From Sphingobacterium sp. N143 (GTDB lineage: Bacteria > Bacteroidota > Bacteroidia > Sphingobacteriales > Sphingobacteriaceae): 64,000 nucleotides of DNA. Every line of letters begins with the position of its first letter. The first letter of the stretch is position 1. The stretch lies in assembly GCF_030325625.1 (NCBI RefSeq), contig NZ_JACAIS010000010.1, positions 1-64,000 of the forward strand, read 5' to 3'. Under the pieces are notes generated by a model. The model ran no database searches. It was not told where the DNA came from and saw nothing but the letters and a program-made list of their open reading frames with translations. Positions 54,066 to 62,386 of the stretch are shown here, in pieces. A program made the translations under genes and the position numbers.

Positions 54066-54304
54066 TATTTCTGATCAATAAGGATGACTTTAGCTTCTGA
54101 TTTACGTATGGCAATCAAGGCATTATTAGCAATAATACTTAAACATATTGGGCCATTCAGCGGAGCGATATGTTTCACTTCCACTTCAGTGCCGGGCACA
54201 AAACCCAATTCGAAAAATTTAGCTGGAATATCTTGCGAATCAAAATCAATAATCACCGCTTTTTCCCCTTTTTTTAGCTTGTCCAAGCTATTTTTATTAC
54301 GCAT
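54065..54304 (-). CDS. feoA: FeoA family protein
   Basis: This is a 79-residue SH3-like cytosolic protein (IIDFDSQDIPAKFFELGFVPGTEVEVKHIAPLNGPICLSI, in parts) that supports FeoB. It is the first gene of the feo operon; its stop TAA shares a base with the FeoB start. A TATATTTG -7 box and a 7-1-7 palindrome lie upstream. Confidence 0.93.
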   Translation of the reverse strand: MRNKNSLDKLKKGEKAVIIDFDSQDIPAKFFELGFVPGTEVEVKHIAPLNGPICLSIIANNALIAIRKSEAKVILIDQK

Positions 54305-54326
54305 CTACCTGTTTTTTTATCTGTTT

Positions 54327-54334
54327 CAAATATA
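54327..54334 (-). promoter_or_regulatory. -7 box of the feoA promoter (TATATTTG)
   Basis: Minus-strand TATATTTG matches TAnnTTTG, 23 bases upstream of the feoA start. The 54350-54364 palindrome sits over its -33 region. Confidence 0.55.
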
Positions 54335-54349
54335 CAGTTTTTCTGTCAT

Positions 54350-54364
54350 TTAGAATGATTCTAA
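54350..54364. promoter_or_regulatory. 7-1-7 palindrome, probable iron-regulator box
   Basis: TTAGAAT-G-ATTCTAA is a perfect 7-1-7 palindrome, the architecture of a Fur box (TGATAATnATTATCA; five of seven half-site bases agree). It covers the -33 region of feoA and lies about 35 bases from the MarR -7 box, so it may govern both genes. DtxR- or MarR-type binding is the alternative. Confidence 0.55.
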
Positions 54365-54397
54365 TGTCATAGTTATGTATTTAGCGCAAAAAACAGC

Positions 54398-54405
54398 TAT
54401 CTTTA
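54398..54405 (+). promoter_or_regulatory. -7-like box of the MarR gene (TATCTTTA)
   Basis: TATCTTTA matches TAnnTTTG in seven of eight bases, 30 bases before the MarR ATG at 54436. Confidence 0.4.
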
Positions 54406-54435
54406 CGTTTAAAAAAGGATTAATTATCAACCAAA

Positions 54436-54885
54436 ATGAAGATCGAGGACGAAATCAAGGTAAGTAAATTCAGTAATGACTGGCATCGTTGTACAGTGAA
54501 TATCCTTTATACGTACAACTGGATTAACAATGAGCTTGAACAAAGGGCGGCTAAAGAAGGGATCACGTTGAAACAGTTTAATGTCCTGCGTATCCTCAGG
54601 GGGCAATATCCTAAGCCAGCAACCAATAGCCTGATCAAATCCAGAATGTTAAGTACGACACCGGATATTTCCCGCATGATTGACAGGATGGTCATGAAAG
54701 GCCTTGTTTCACGCTGCCAATCTGGTGGGGACAAACGTGCTGTGGATTTAGTGATTACGGATAAAGGGCTGACCACGCTTAAAAATCTTGATGAAACCAT
54801 GTTGCTGAAGGATATTCTTCCCAATAGAATTAGCGAAGAGGAGGCGGTTCAACTGAGTGAACTGCTGGATAAAATGAGAGGTTAA
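54436..54885 (+). CDS. MarR family transcriptional regulator
   Basis: This is a 149-residue winged-helix regulator. The recognition region (LKQFNVLRILRGQYPKPATNSLIKSRMLSTTPDISRMIDRM, in pieces) and the wing (GLVSRCQSGGDKRAVDLVITDKGL) are standard. Dimerisation helices flank them. It is divergent from feoA and convergent with the ZIP gene, so it may sense metals, redox or a small ligand; none can be read from the sequence. Confidence 0.88.
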   Translation: MKIEDEIKVSKFSNDWHRCTVNILYTYNWINNELEQRAAKEGITLKQFNVLRILRGQYPKPATNSLIKSRMLSTTPDISRMIDRMVMKGLVSRCQSGGDKRAVDLVITDKGLTTLKNLDETMLLKDILPNRISEEEAVQLSELLDKMRG

Positions 54886-54907
54886 AGCCGCTCCTGTACA
54901 GCCAAAT

Positions 54908-55723
54908 TTAATGGTTGTGATCATGATGATCATGATCATGGTGTTCCTGATGGTTATGTTCACCATGACTATGATCATGACCATGTTCGTCAACAAATGC
55001 AAAACTTGCCAGGGCAATGGCTACGCCAGCAATGACAGCGATCATTTTCTTTTTATTGAATTTATGATGGTCTATGGATCCGGATTCGAATAATATGGTG
55101 GTGGAGATATGTAAAAATATACCGATCACAACGGCCATGATCTTATCAAAATATTGCTGAATATCACCCACTTCTCCGGCACTGATTGCTTTACTGAGCA
55201 AGAAGCCAAAAGGAGTCATCGCCGCAAATAGGGCCAGGGTGATGATAATAGTATTCTTTTTCAGCTGTGTGCTGATCAGGATACTGCCCAGCGCAAATGC
55301 CGCCGGAATATGATGGATGGATATCCCCAGTGCCAGCTCAGTCTGATGTGTGGCTGCCAGGGGCATTCCTTCCAGAAAAGCATGCAAACAGAGGCTGAAC
55401 ATGATGCCAATAGGGAAACTATGGCTATGATGCCCATGCTCGGAATGGATATGCCCATGTTCTATGCCCTGGGAAAATTGTTCGAGAAAAAGCTGAAATA
55501 AAAAGCCTGCAAGCACATAGATCCCCAAGACTTCGGGGGAGGTATTGGTGGATTGATAAACATGTGGAATGAGGTGCAGCACCGTAATGGAGAATAAATA
55601 AGCTCCACTGAAAGAAAGGATCAGTTTTAGAAAATTGGTCCCTTTTTTTTGTACAAAAAATACAGCAATTCCACTTGCAAATGCAGGTATGAATAAAATT
55701 AAAATCAATAAAATTGAATTCAT
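54908..55723 (-). CDS. ZIP family metal transporter with His-rich tail
   Basis: This is a 271-residue inner-membrane transporter with about eight helices. The central loop GIEHGHIHSEHGHHSHSFP and the metal-binding helices (LCLHAFLEGMPLA and IHHIPAAFALGSIL) are diagnostic of ZIP. An additional His/Asp-rich tail (about 247-271, GHDHSHGEHNHQEHHDHD) could collect zinc or iron. The start shares a base with the stop of the PAP2 gene (TAATG), so they are coupled. The metal is likely zinc or iron. Confidence 0.9.
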   Translation of the reverse strand: MNSILLILILFIPAFASGIAVFFVQKKGTNFLKLILSFSGAYLFSITVLHLIPHVYQSTNTSPEVLGIYVLAGFLFQLFLEQFSQGIEHGHIHSEHGHHSHSFPIGIMFSLCLHAFLEGMPLAATHQTELALGISIHHIPAAFALGSILISTQLKKNTIIITLALFAAMTPFGFLLSKAISAGEVGDIQQYFDKIMAVVIGIFLHISTTILFESGSIDHHKFNKKKMIAVIAGVAIALASFAFVDEHGHDHSHGEHNHQEHHDHDHHDHNH

Positions 55724-56304
55724 TATATGTGTTCAGTTTTAAAAAAGCTTGGTACGAACCGCTTGAACAGATAGCCCGTTGCTAAGCCTACCAGGATACC
55801 CAGGGCTGAACCACAGAGGATGTCAAACGGATAATGGACACCAACATAAATTTGAGAAACAGAAATCAGAAATGCCCAGGCAATACACAGCCACAGGACA
55901 TATTTCCATCTCCTCCGGAACAGCACAATCCAGAAAAATGCCAATGAAAAGTGATTGGCTGCATGGGAAGATGTAAAACTGAAGCCTGAACCGCAGCGCA
56001 CACGGATGTTGACATTCTCCTTGAACTCCACATCATTGCAGGGCCTGATTCTTTTTACTGTTTTTTTGATCAGATGAGATGATATACCATCAGAAATTCC
56101 GAATGTAACCAAAGTCATCACAACAATTAATATACCTGTCTTCCCATAGGTCTTGATGAAAAAGATGATCAGAAATAAATACAAAGGTGCCCATGTGTAT
56201 GGATTGCGCAATATCGGCAATAACCAATCAAATACAGGATTACTCAAGCCTTGATTGATGGCAAGAAAAATTTCTTGATCGATGTGTATTAATTGTTGAA
56301 TCAT
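55723..56304 (-). CDS. PAP2 family phosphatase
   Basis: This is a 193-residue membrane phosphatase of the PAP2 (lipid phosphate phosphatase) family. The three catalytic motifs are present: KKTVKRIRPCND (C1, KxxxxxxRP), SFTSSHAANHFSL (C2, SxxSSH) and SQIYVGVHYPFD (C3, Rx-type with H and D). It has about five helices. Likely substrates are undecaprenyl pyrophosphate or phospholipid phosphates. It is the first gene of a two-gene unit with ZIP. Confidence 0.9.
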   Translation of the reverse strand: MIQQLIHIDQEIFLAINQGLSNPVFDWLLPILRNPYTWAPLYLFLIIFFIKTYGKTGILIVVMTLVTFGISDGISSHLIKKTVKRIRPCNDVEFKENVNIRVRCGSGFSFTSSHAANHFSLAFFWIVLFRRRWKYVLWLCIAWAFLISVSQIYVGVHYPFDILCGSALGILVGLATGYLFKRFVPSFFKTEHI

Positions 56305-56504
56305 AAATGTTGCTGATTACAATGAAATTCCCAAACTTTTAAAACTCCCTTTTCAAAAGTAAAAATAATTTCATTGCAAACGATTGTTTCTTTTAAAAAC
56401 AACTTTGTTGCAACAAAGATACGTTAAATATTCATTAATTATAATTTTAATTCGATATTTTATTGCCATAATGCTAAATTTACACGTTAATCAATTCAAA
56501 GGAA

Positions 56505-57887
56505 ATGACTTTAATTAAATCAATATCAGGAATACGTGGTACGATAGGCGGTCGTGCAGGCGAGGGTCTTACGCCAATAGACATTGTTAAATTTACTGCC
56601 GCTTACGGGAAAATCATTGTGAAACAAAGTGGTATAAATAAAATTGTGGTGGGCAGAGATGCCCGTGTTTCAGGTGAAATGGTCAGTAATCTTGTCATTG
56701 GTACTTTACAGAGCATTGGTGTTGACGTAGTTGACCTGGGCTTATCCACTACACCGACGGTTGAGATTGCTGTTCCGATGGAGCAGGCTGCTGGCGGGAT
56801 CATCTTGACAGCCTCCCATAATCCTGGTCAATGGAATGCCCTGAAGTTATTAAATGCAAAGGGTGAATTTATCTCAGATGCTGAGGGCCAAGAAGTGCTG
56901 GCACTTGGGGAATCATTGGATTTTGACTTTGCCGAAGTCGGAGAATTGGGGCAAGTGCATAAAGATTATTCTTATTTACAGAAACATGTCGATGCTGTAT
57001 TGGCATTGGAGTATGTCGATCCGGAGGCTGTGCGAGCAGCTAACTTTAAAGTTGCCCTGGATGCAGTTAATAGTACAGGAGGAACATTTATTCCAGCTTT
57101 GTTGGATGCGCTGGGGGTGCAGACGGTTTACAAGATCCATTGCGAACCTAACGGCCAGTTTCCGCACAATCCCGAGCCGCTCAAGGAACATTTGACGGAC
57201 CTATCAGCTGCTGTGATCGAAAATAAGGCTGACCTGGGGATCGCAGTTGATCCAGATGTGGACAGATTGGTCTTCATGATGGAGGATGGTGAACTATTTG
57301 GCGAGGAATATACACTCGTTGCGGTAGCAGATTATCTGTTGCAACATAAAAAAGGAAATACGGTCTCTAATTTATCGTCCACACGCGCATTGCGTGATGT
57401 CACCAAGGCACATGGTGGTGAATATTATGCCGCTGCCGTGGGTGAAGTCAATGTGGTGACTAAAATGAAGGAAGTCGACGCTGTCATTGGTGGCGAAGGC
57501 AATGGGGGAGTGATCTACCCGGCGTCGCACTACGGCCGTGATGCCCTGGTGGGTGTGGCAATCTTCTTGACACATCTAGCTAAGCTGGGTAAAAAAGCTT
57601 CGGAATACCGCGCTTCATTACCGCAGTATTTTATGTCCAAAAATAAAATTACGCTGACGCCGGAATTGGATATTGACAACCTGTTGGCAAAAATGGAGGA
57701 AAAGTATAAACATGAGGACCATACGACCATTGACGGGCTGAAGATTGACTTTGAAAATGAATGGGTCCACCTGCGTAAATCAAATACGGAACCCATCATT
57801 CGGATCTATTCAGAAGGACCAACGCCGGAAGCAGCTGAACAGATCGCACAGAAGATCATCCGTGAGATCGAAGAAATAATTAAATAA
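56505..57887 (+). CDS. glmM: phosphoglucosamine mutase
   Basis: This is a 460-residue hexosephosphate mutase that makes glucosamine-1-phosphate for cell-wall and lipopolysaccharide precursors. The active Ser is S104 in LTASHNPGQW; the metal loop is DPDVDRLVF (about 247-255) and the sugar-binding loop is GEGNGG. The length and the SISGIRGTIGG start match the bacteroidal GlmM-type mutase, though phosphomannomutase activity cannot be excluded. It is monocistronic, followed by a terminator. Confidence 0.92.
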   Translation: MTLIKSISGIRGTIGGRAGEGLTPIDIVKFTAAYGKIIVKQSGINKIVVGRDARVSGEMVSNLVIGTLQSIGVDVVDLGLSTTPTVEIAVPMEQAAGGIILTASHNPGQWNALKLLNAKGEFISDAEGQEVLALGESLDFDFAEVGELGQVHKDYSYLQKHVDAVLALEYVDPEAVRAANFKVALDAVNSTGGTFIPALLDALGVQTVYKIHCEPNGQFPHNPEPLKEHLTDLSAAVIENKADLGIAVDPDVDRLVFMMEDGELFGEEYTLVAVADYLLQHKKGNTVSNLSSTRALRDVTKAHGGEYYAAAVGEVNVVTKMKEVDAVIGGEGNGGVIYPASHYGRDALVGVAIFLTHLAKLGKKASEYRASLPQYFMSKNKITLTPELDIDNLLAKMEEKYKHEDHTTIDGLKIDFENEWVHLRKSNTEPIIRIYSEGPTPEAAEQIAQKIIREIEEIIK

Positions 57888-57920
57888 AAACAAAAAGCTG
57901 CATTTGCAGCTTTTTGTTTT
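57887..57920 (+). terminator. glmM terminator
   Basis: AAAACAAAAAGCTGCA (57887-57902) and TGCAGCTTTTTGTTTT (57905-57920) are perfect 16-bp arms with a 2-base loop. Confidence 0.85.
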
Positions 57921-57989
57921 ATCCATGTCCTTATCATGTGGTGCTTGGATGGGAAAAGCTGTACATTCAATAAAAATAGGGTAAAATGT

Positions 57990-60065
57990 ATGATTAAAAA
58001 GATAGGCATAGGCATTTATTGTTTTCTGAGCTTGTTGCTGTTCAGCCTACCTTCGCTCGCGGGGGAAGCTGTGGACGAAGTCAACGCTGTTTTGGACAGT
58101 TGGCACAAGTCATCCGGGGAGCTGAAATATGGCCCCTTCGTCAATTTGGTGGCTGCGAATGCGGTTATTATGGGGACTGACCATGAAGAAAGGTGGGACA
58201 AGGCCCATATGGACCAATTTTCAAAGCAATATTTTAATCCGAAATACGCCTGGACATACAGTTATGAAAATAGGCATATCAGTTTCAGTCCCGATAGTGC
58301 AACGGCCTGGTTTGATGAGACCTTTAAAATCAACACCAAGCTCTTCCGGGGTACAGGGGTGTTGAGCAGAATTGACCGTGAGTGGAAGATCAGCCAATAT
58401 AGCCTGTCTATGATCGCCCCGTATCAGGAAGTCAAATCTGCAATAGGCGGAAAGATCAGCCAGAAGATCCACAGCAATCTTTTGCTCGTGATGGTGCTGT
58501 TTTTCTTTATGGCCATGTTGTTTGTGCTCAGTCAACGGTTAAAGATTTCATATCCGATCTTACTGGTCATTGGCGGCCTGGGGATTTCATTAATCCCGGG
58601 AGCCCCGGTGATTAGTATAGATCCTGACATTGTCTTTCTGGTATTTTTACCACCATTGCTGTTCGAGGCCGCCTGGTACACCAATTGGGACAATTTCCTG
58701 AAGTGGCGGAGATCGATTTTGATCATGGGATTTGGGCTGGTATTTTGTACCTCCTTGGCAATCGCTTATTTTTCGGTGAGCATTATCCCCGGGTTTACGC
58801 TGGCGCTGGGCTTTTTATTAGGGGGAATTATTTCTCCGCCAGATGCAGTAGCGGCCAGCTCCGTCTTAAAAGGTGTCAGTATCCCCAAACGTGGGATCAC
58901 CATTCTGGAGGGGGAAAGCCTAGTCAATGATGCGGCGTCATTAACTGTATTCCGGTTTGCTTCCATCGCTATTCTGACCGGACAGTTTGTGATGAGTACT
59001 GCGACCACACAGTTTCTGGTACTCTCGGTCATGGGCGTTGTGGTGGGGCTTGTCATCGGCCATATCCTGTATGTTTTTTTACGATACGTTGCCAAATCGT
59101 CAAGCATCACGACCCCGATCACGCTGATCGCACCTTATCTGATGTATATTGTGGCGGAGCATTTTGAATGGTCAGGAGTCTTGGCGGTGGTCAGTGGGGG
59201 GCTGTTTCTTTCTTTTAGGGCGGGCGATTACCTGAATTATCATACCCGGATACAGACAAAAGAAGTCTGGGCAACCGTTGGATTTCTGTTGAACGGATTT
59301 GTCTTTATCCTGATCGGCTTGGAACTGCCGGTCATCATCAATGGGTTGGGAGAGTATTCGATGGAGGAGGCTATTGACTATTCATTGGCTATTTGTGTTA
59401 TCGTCATTGTACTGCGATTGGTGGCGGTTTATCTTTCTGCATTTTTACCACGGATACTGTCCAAGCGGGTTCGGATCAGGGAGAAAAGTCCCGGCTGGAA
59501 GTTGCCTTTGGTCGTTGGTTGGGCAGGCATGCGGGGCGTCGTTTCCCTGGCGTCGGCTTTGGCGATCCCATTGACATTATACGATGGGACAGCTTTTCCG
59601 CACCGGAATCTGATTCTGTTTATCACTTTTGTGGTTATTTTGGTGACTTTGGTATTCCAGGGACTTACATTACCGCTGCTGATCAAGCTCATAAAAATCG
59701 AAGAAGTGGACGAGCATGCTTCCATGGAAGAGCAGATGGACGAGATCCGTGTGCGCCTTGGGAAGGAATCCATTGCTTATCTGGATAAGCATTATGCCAA
59801 GGAAATGATGGAATATGAAACCATTGCACGGGTCAAGGAGCAGATTATCCGGAGTGTAAATGCTTCTGAACGGGCCAAGGAAGAAGATACCCGGGCACAG
59901 CTCTCTGCGGTGAGGGGGCTGTACAATAAAATTATGCTGGAGCTGCTGACCTTACGCCGCAATGGCCTATACAAAATAAAAGAAAGCAAGGCTTATGATA
60001 GTGATGTGATCAAGGAGCTGGAATATTCGCTGGATCTGGAAGAATCACGGTTGTCACGCAAGTAA
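57990..60065 (+). CDS. CPA1 Na+/H+ antiporter fused to an N-terminal periplasmic NTF2-like domain
   Basis: This is a 691-residue protein in one unbroken frame. Residues 1-24 are a signal peptide. Residues 25-145 form an NTF2-like (SnoaL/DUF4440) domain (VNAVLDSWHKSSGELKYGPFV, MGTDHEERWDK, FSPDSATAWFDETF, then GVLSRIDREWKISQYSLS). A CPA1 antiporter follows from about 163, with some 12 helices and the GESLVNDAASL motif. A charged tail of about 120 residues ends it. Such NTF2-like domains are usually free proteins in Bacteroidota, so the fusion is notable. I start at 57990, where the signal peptide begins; an upstream ATG at 57936 adds 18 residues. Confidence 0.85.
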   Translation: MIKKIGIGIYCFLSLLLFSLPSLAGEAVDEVNAVLDSWHKSSGELKYGPFVNLVAANAVIMGTDHEERWDKAHMDQFSKQYFNPKYAWTYSYENRHISFSPDSATAWFDETFKINTKLFRGTGVLSRIDREWKISQYSLSMIAPYQEVKSAIGGKISQKIHSNLLLVMVLFFFMAMLFVLSQRLKISYPILLVIGGLGISLIPGAPVISIDPDIVFLVFLPPLLFEAAWYTNWDNFLKWRRSILIMGFGLVFCTSLAIAYFSVSIIPGFTLALGFLLGGIISPPDAVAASSVLKGVSIPKRGITILEGESLVNDAASLTVFRFASIAILTGQFVMSTATTQFLVLSVMGVVVGLVIGHILYVFLRYVAKSSSITTPITLIAPYLMYIVAEHFEWSGVLAVVSGGLFLSFRAGDYLNYHTRIQTKEVWATVGFLLNGFVFILIGLELPVIINGLGEYSMEEAIDYSLAICVIVIVLRLVAVYLSAFLPRILSKRVRIREKSPGWKLPLVVGWAGMRGVVSLASALAIPLTLYDGTAFPHRNLILFITFVVILVTLVFQGLTLPLLIKLIKIEEVDEHASMEEQMDEIRVRLGKESIAYLDKHYAKEMMEYETIARVKEQIIRSVNASERAKEEDTRAQLSAVRGLYNKIMLELLTLRRNGLYKIKESKAYDSDVIKELEYSLDLEESRLSRK

Positions 60066-60186
60066 GCGTCTGCCTAGAGCCTGCCAGATAAACATCCACA
60101 TCCAGAAAATTTCCTGTGGTGACTGCGGGTCTCTTTTGTTCAGAAGCTCGCTACAGGACTGTTTATCGTATAATGGCAAAGCAAGT

Positions 60187-61209
60187 CTATTGTACCAGCT
60201 TTGCTATTTTACCTTTATCGCCGGCTAAAAATACCGCTGATCCTCTTTTGGCCTGTTGGACAGCATTAAAACTATCGGTCGAAATATTGGTCCAATGGCT
60301 ACCGGCATCATCCGAAACATCGGTGCCGGAAGTACCTGTGCAGATCAGCTGTCTTTTTGAGCGGTAAATAACGGCAGATTTAAAACCAGAAGGGGTTTGC
60401 GCTGCTGCGGTCCAGCCCTGACCTCCATCGTGGGTTGTAAAGCAGTTTTTTGTCCTGTTTTTATCCGCTTTGTAATCCCCACCAATGACGATGCCTTTCT
60501 TTGGGCTGGTGAAGGCCACAGAAAAAGGTCCGGTACTATTTTCTCCCTGGATAATAGGGCAAGGGTAGCGATTCCAGGTATTGCCTTGGTCCATACTGCT
60601 ATAGATATGTGCGACCGTACCCCCGGTTGCGATCCAGAACTGACCTTTTTCAGTACAGAAAATCGATGTGCCACTCGCAGCGAAACCGGCCTCACCTTCA
60701 GCAATGGTATAGGTTAGATTGGCGGAGATATCGGTCCAGGTCTGCCCAAAGTCCATCGTTCTCAGTAAAGGCATCTTTCCGTGAATGGCATCGCCAAAAG
60801 CAATTCCTATTCCTGATGATGTGAAGGCAAAACCATCATAAAATATTTCAGGTCTGGTATCTTTAAAAATTTCTTTCCAGCTTCTTCCACCATCGTCCGT
60901 AAGCAGAATAAGTGCTGGTGATCCGGCTGAAATAATCAGCGCCTGATTCTCACCAAAAGCCTCAATATCTCTGAAATCGATCTTTTCATAACCAATGGGG
61001 TTGACCCAGAGCCAATTTTTTCCAGCGTCGGTACTGAGTCCAACAGTTCCATTACTACCGCTGACCCAAACGGTTTGGTCGTCCACTACGCTCAGCCCCC
61101 TGTAGCTGCTGTTGCGTTCTTGATTTAGCAGCTGGATCCTGTTCTTTTGAGCAGATAGCTGGTCAGAAAGAAAGAGCTGGATCAATAAAAAAAGAAATAT
61201 GGGTTTCAT
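60187..61209 (-). CDS. secreted BNR/Ycf48-like beta-propeller protein
   Basis: This is a 340-residue exported protein with a signal peptide (MKPIFLFLLIQLFLSDQLSA) and six or so BNR/Ycf48-like repeats, each with the SxDxGxTW hook (STDAGKNWLW, TDDGGRSWKE, RTMDFGQTWTD, SSMDQGNTWN, THDGGQGWT, SDDAGSHWT). It should form a beta-propeller. Members are annotated as oxidoreductases or Hcf136-like assembly factors, which is not secure. It follows the LacI gene by ten bases, possibly in one transcript. Confidence 0.8.
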   Translation of the reverse strand: MKPIFLFLLIQLFLSDQLSAQKNRIQLLNQERNSSYRGLSVVDDQTVWVSGSNGTVGLSTDAGKNWLWVNPIGYEKIDFRDIEAFGENQALIISAGSPALILLTDDGGRSWKEIFKDTRPEIFYDGFAFTSSGIGIAFGDAIHGKMPLLRTMDFGQTWTDISANLTYTIAEGEAGFAASGTSIFCTEKGQFWIATGGTVAHIYSSMDQGNTWNRYPCPIIQGENSTGPFSVAFTSPKKGIVIGGDYKADKNRTKNCFTTHDGGQGWTAAAQTPSGFKSAVIYRSKRQLICTGTSGTDVSDDAGSHWTNISTDSFNAVQQAKRGSAVFLAGDKGKIAKLVQ

Positions 61210-61219
61210 GGTTTAATGA

Positions 61220-62242
61220 TTATCGGTCTATTCTATCGGTAGATTTTCTTTTGATCAGTATCGGATCTAATACGATCTGTTCGATGGCTTCATAAGGATT
61301 CTTTTGTTTGACCATCTTCAGAAAGAGTTTGGCGCATTCCTCGCCCATTTTGTTGGCCTGCTGATCGATACTGGACAGGGTCGGTGTGATGAAAGAGGAG
61401 AATGTCTGATTGGCAAAACCAATGACACCGGTCCCCGGGATATCAATATGGGCAGATTTGAGTGCCTGAATGATCCCTACTGCCGTAAAATCGTCCCCTC
61501 CAATAATAGCATCAGGTGGCAGGGCAGCCTGAAGGAGTTTTTCCGTGCCCTTGACACCAGCCTCAATGGAAAGGTCGCCCCGTACAATGAGATCATCCTG
61601 TAGCTGCATACCGGCGTCCTTTAAGGCGGCTTCAAAGCCCTTAAAACGATCCTGAAAAATGGAAATTTCCTTATTGGTGGTGATCAAACCAATGTTTTTA
61701 TAACCTTGCTCAATAAGATGATTTGTTGCGAGGTATCCTGCCTGAAAATCATCCAATTTGACAACGGGGGCAACAATATCTTGATGGGTACGGTCGAAAA
61801 CAATGAGACATTTACCCTGTTTGATAACCTCCTGAAAATGATCGGTTTGTTGAGTTTCCAATGAAAGAGATACGATAATGCCATCTACCTGAGCCTCCAA
61901 TAGGGTTTTTACACCATTTACTTCATCCGTAAAGGATTCATTGGATTGGTACAGCAGCAGGCTATAATTGTGTTTTTTGAGTTCTTTTTCAATACTGTGA
62001 ACGGCTTCAGCAAAAAAGTGGATTTGCATGGTCGGAACGATCACTCCGATGGTATTGGATCTGCCCGAAGAAAGTGAGGATGCAATTTTGTTGACACTAT
62101 AGTTCAATTCCTTGGCTTTTTCCAAAACTAATTTGCGCGTACCCTCGCTAATGGTGGGTACATTGTTCAACGCACGTGAGACGGTGGAGACTGTAACTCC
62201 AAGCGCACGGGCTATATCGTATATGGTGGTTTTTTTGTTCAC
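61220..62242 (-). CDS. LacI family transcriptional regulator of the xyl operon
   Basis: This is a 340-residue repressor with the N-terminal HTH (TIYDIARALGVTVSTVSRALNN, in two parts) and a periplasmic-binding-like sensor domain (TIGVIVPTM, GVIGFANQTF). It is divergent from xylB; its operators lie in between. The likely inducer is xylose or xylulose, but no direct proof. The Ycf48-like gene follows it by ten bases. Confidence 0.9.
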   Translation of the reverse strand: MNKKTTIYDIARALGVTVSTVSRALNNVPTISEGTRKLVLEKAKELNYSVNKIASSLSSGRSNTIGVIVPTMQIHFFAEAVHSIEKELKKHNYSLLLYQSNESFTDEVNGVKTLLEAQVDGIIVSLSLETQQTDHFQEVIKQGKCLIVFDRTHQDIVAPVVKLDDFQAGYLATNHLIEQGYKNIGLITTNKEISIFQDRFKGFEAALKDAGMQLQDDLIVRGDLSIEAGVKGTEKLLQAALPPDAIIGGDDFTAVGIIQALKSAHIDIPGTGVIGFANQTFSSFITPTLSSIDQQANKMGEECAKLFLKMVKQKNPYEAIEQIVLDPILIKRKSTDRIDR

Positions 62243-62302
62243 GCTCCAAATTAAATAATTTTATTTAATATTTTGAAAATTCAGAAACATATCCTACTTT
62301 TA

Positions 62303-62316
62303 TGCAACCGGTTGCA
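62303..62316. promoter_or_regulatory. LacI-type operator 1 (TGCAACCGGTTGCA)
   Basis: A perfect 14-bp palindrome with the central CG typical of LacI family operators, in the divergent region between the LacI gene and xylB. Confidence 0.75.
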
Positions 62317-62354
62317 ATTTTGTTGTCGAAAGGGGCAGGAGTTGTTTCGGTTAT

Positions 62355-62362
62355 TATTTTTG
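62355..62362 (+). promoter_or_regulatory. -7 box of the xylB promoter (TATTTTTG)
   Basis: TATTTTTG matches TAnnTTTG, 24 bases before the xylB ATG. It directly touches operator 2, so repressor binding would block initiation. A -33 element is not clear. Confidence 0.6.
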
Positions 62363-62376
62363 TATAACCAGTTACA
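62363..62376. promoter_or_regulatory. LacI-type operator 2 (TATAACCAGTTACA)
   Basis: An imperfect version of operator 1 (AACCNGTT core), starting exactly 60 bases from it, immediately after the -7 box. Confidence 0.6.
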
Positions 62377-62386
62377 ATAATTTACC

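Noticed and set aside
54911..55093. Methionine- and isoleucine-rich plus-strand frame
   Set aside because: It is the antisense image of the His/Asp-rich tail of the ZIP transporter.
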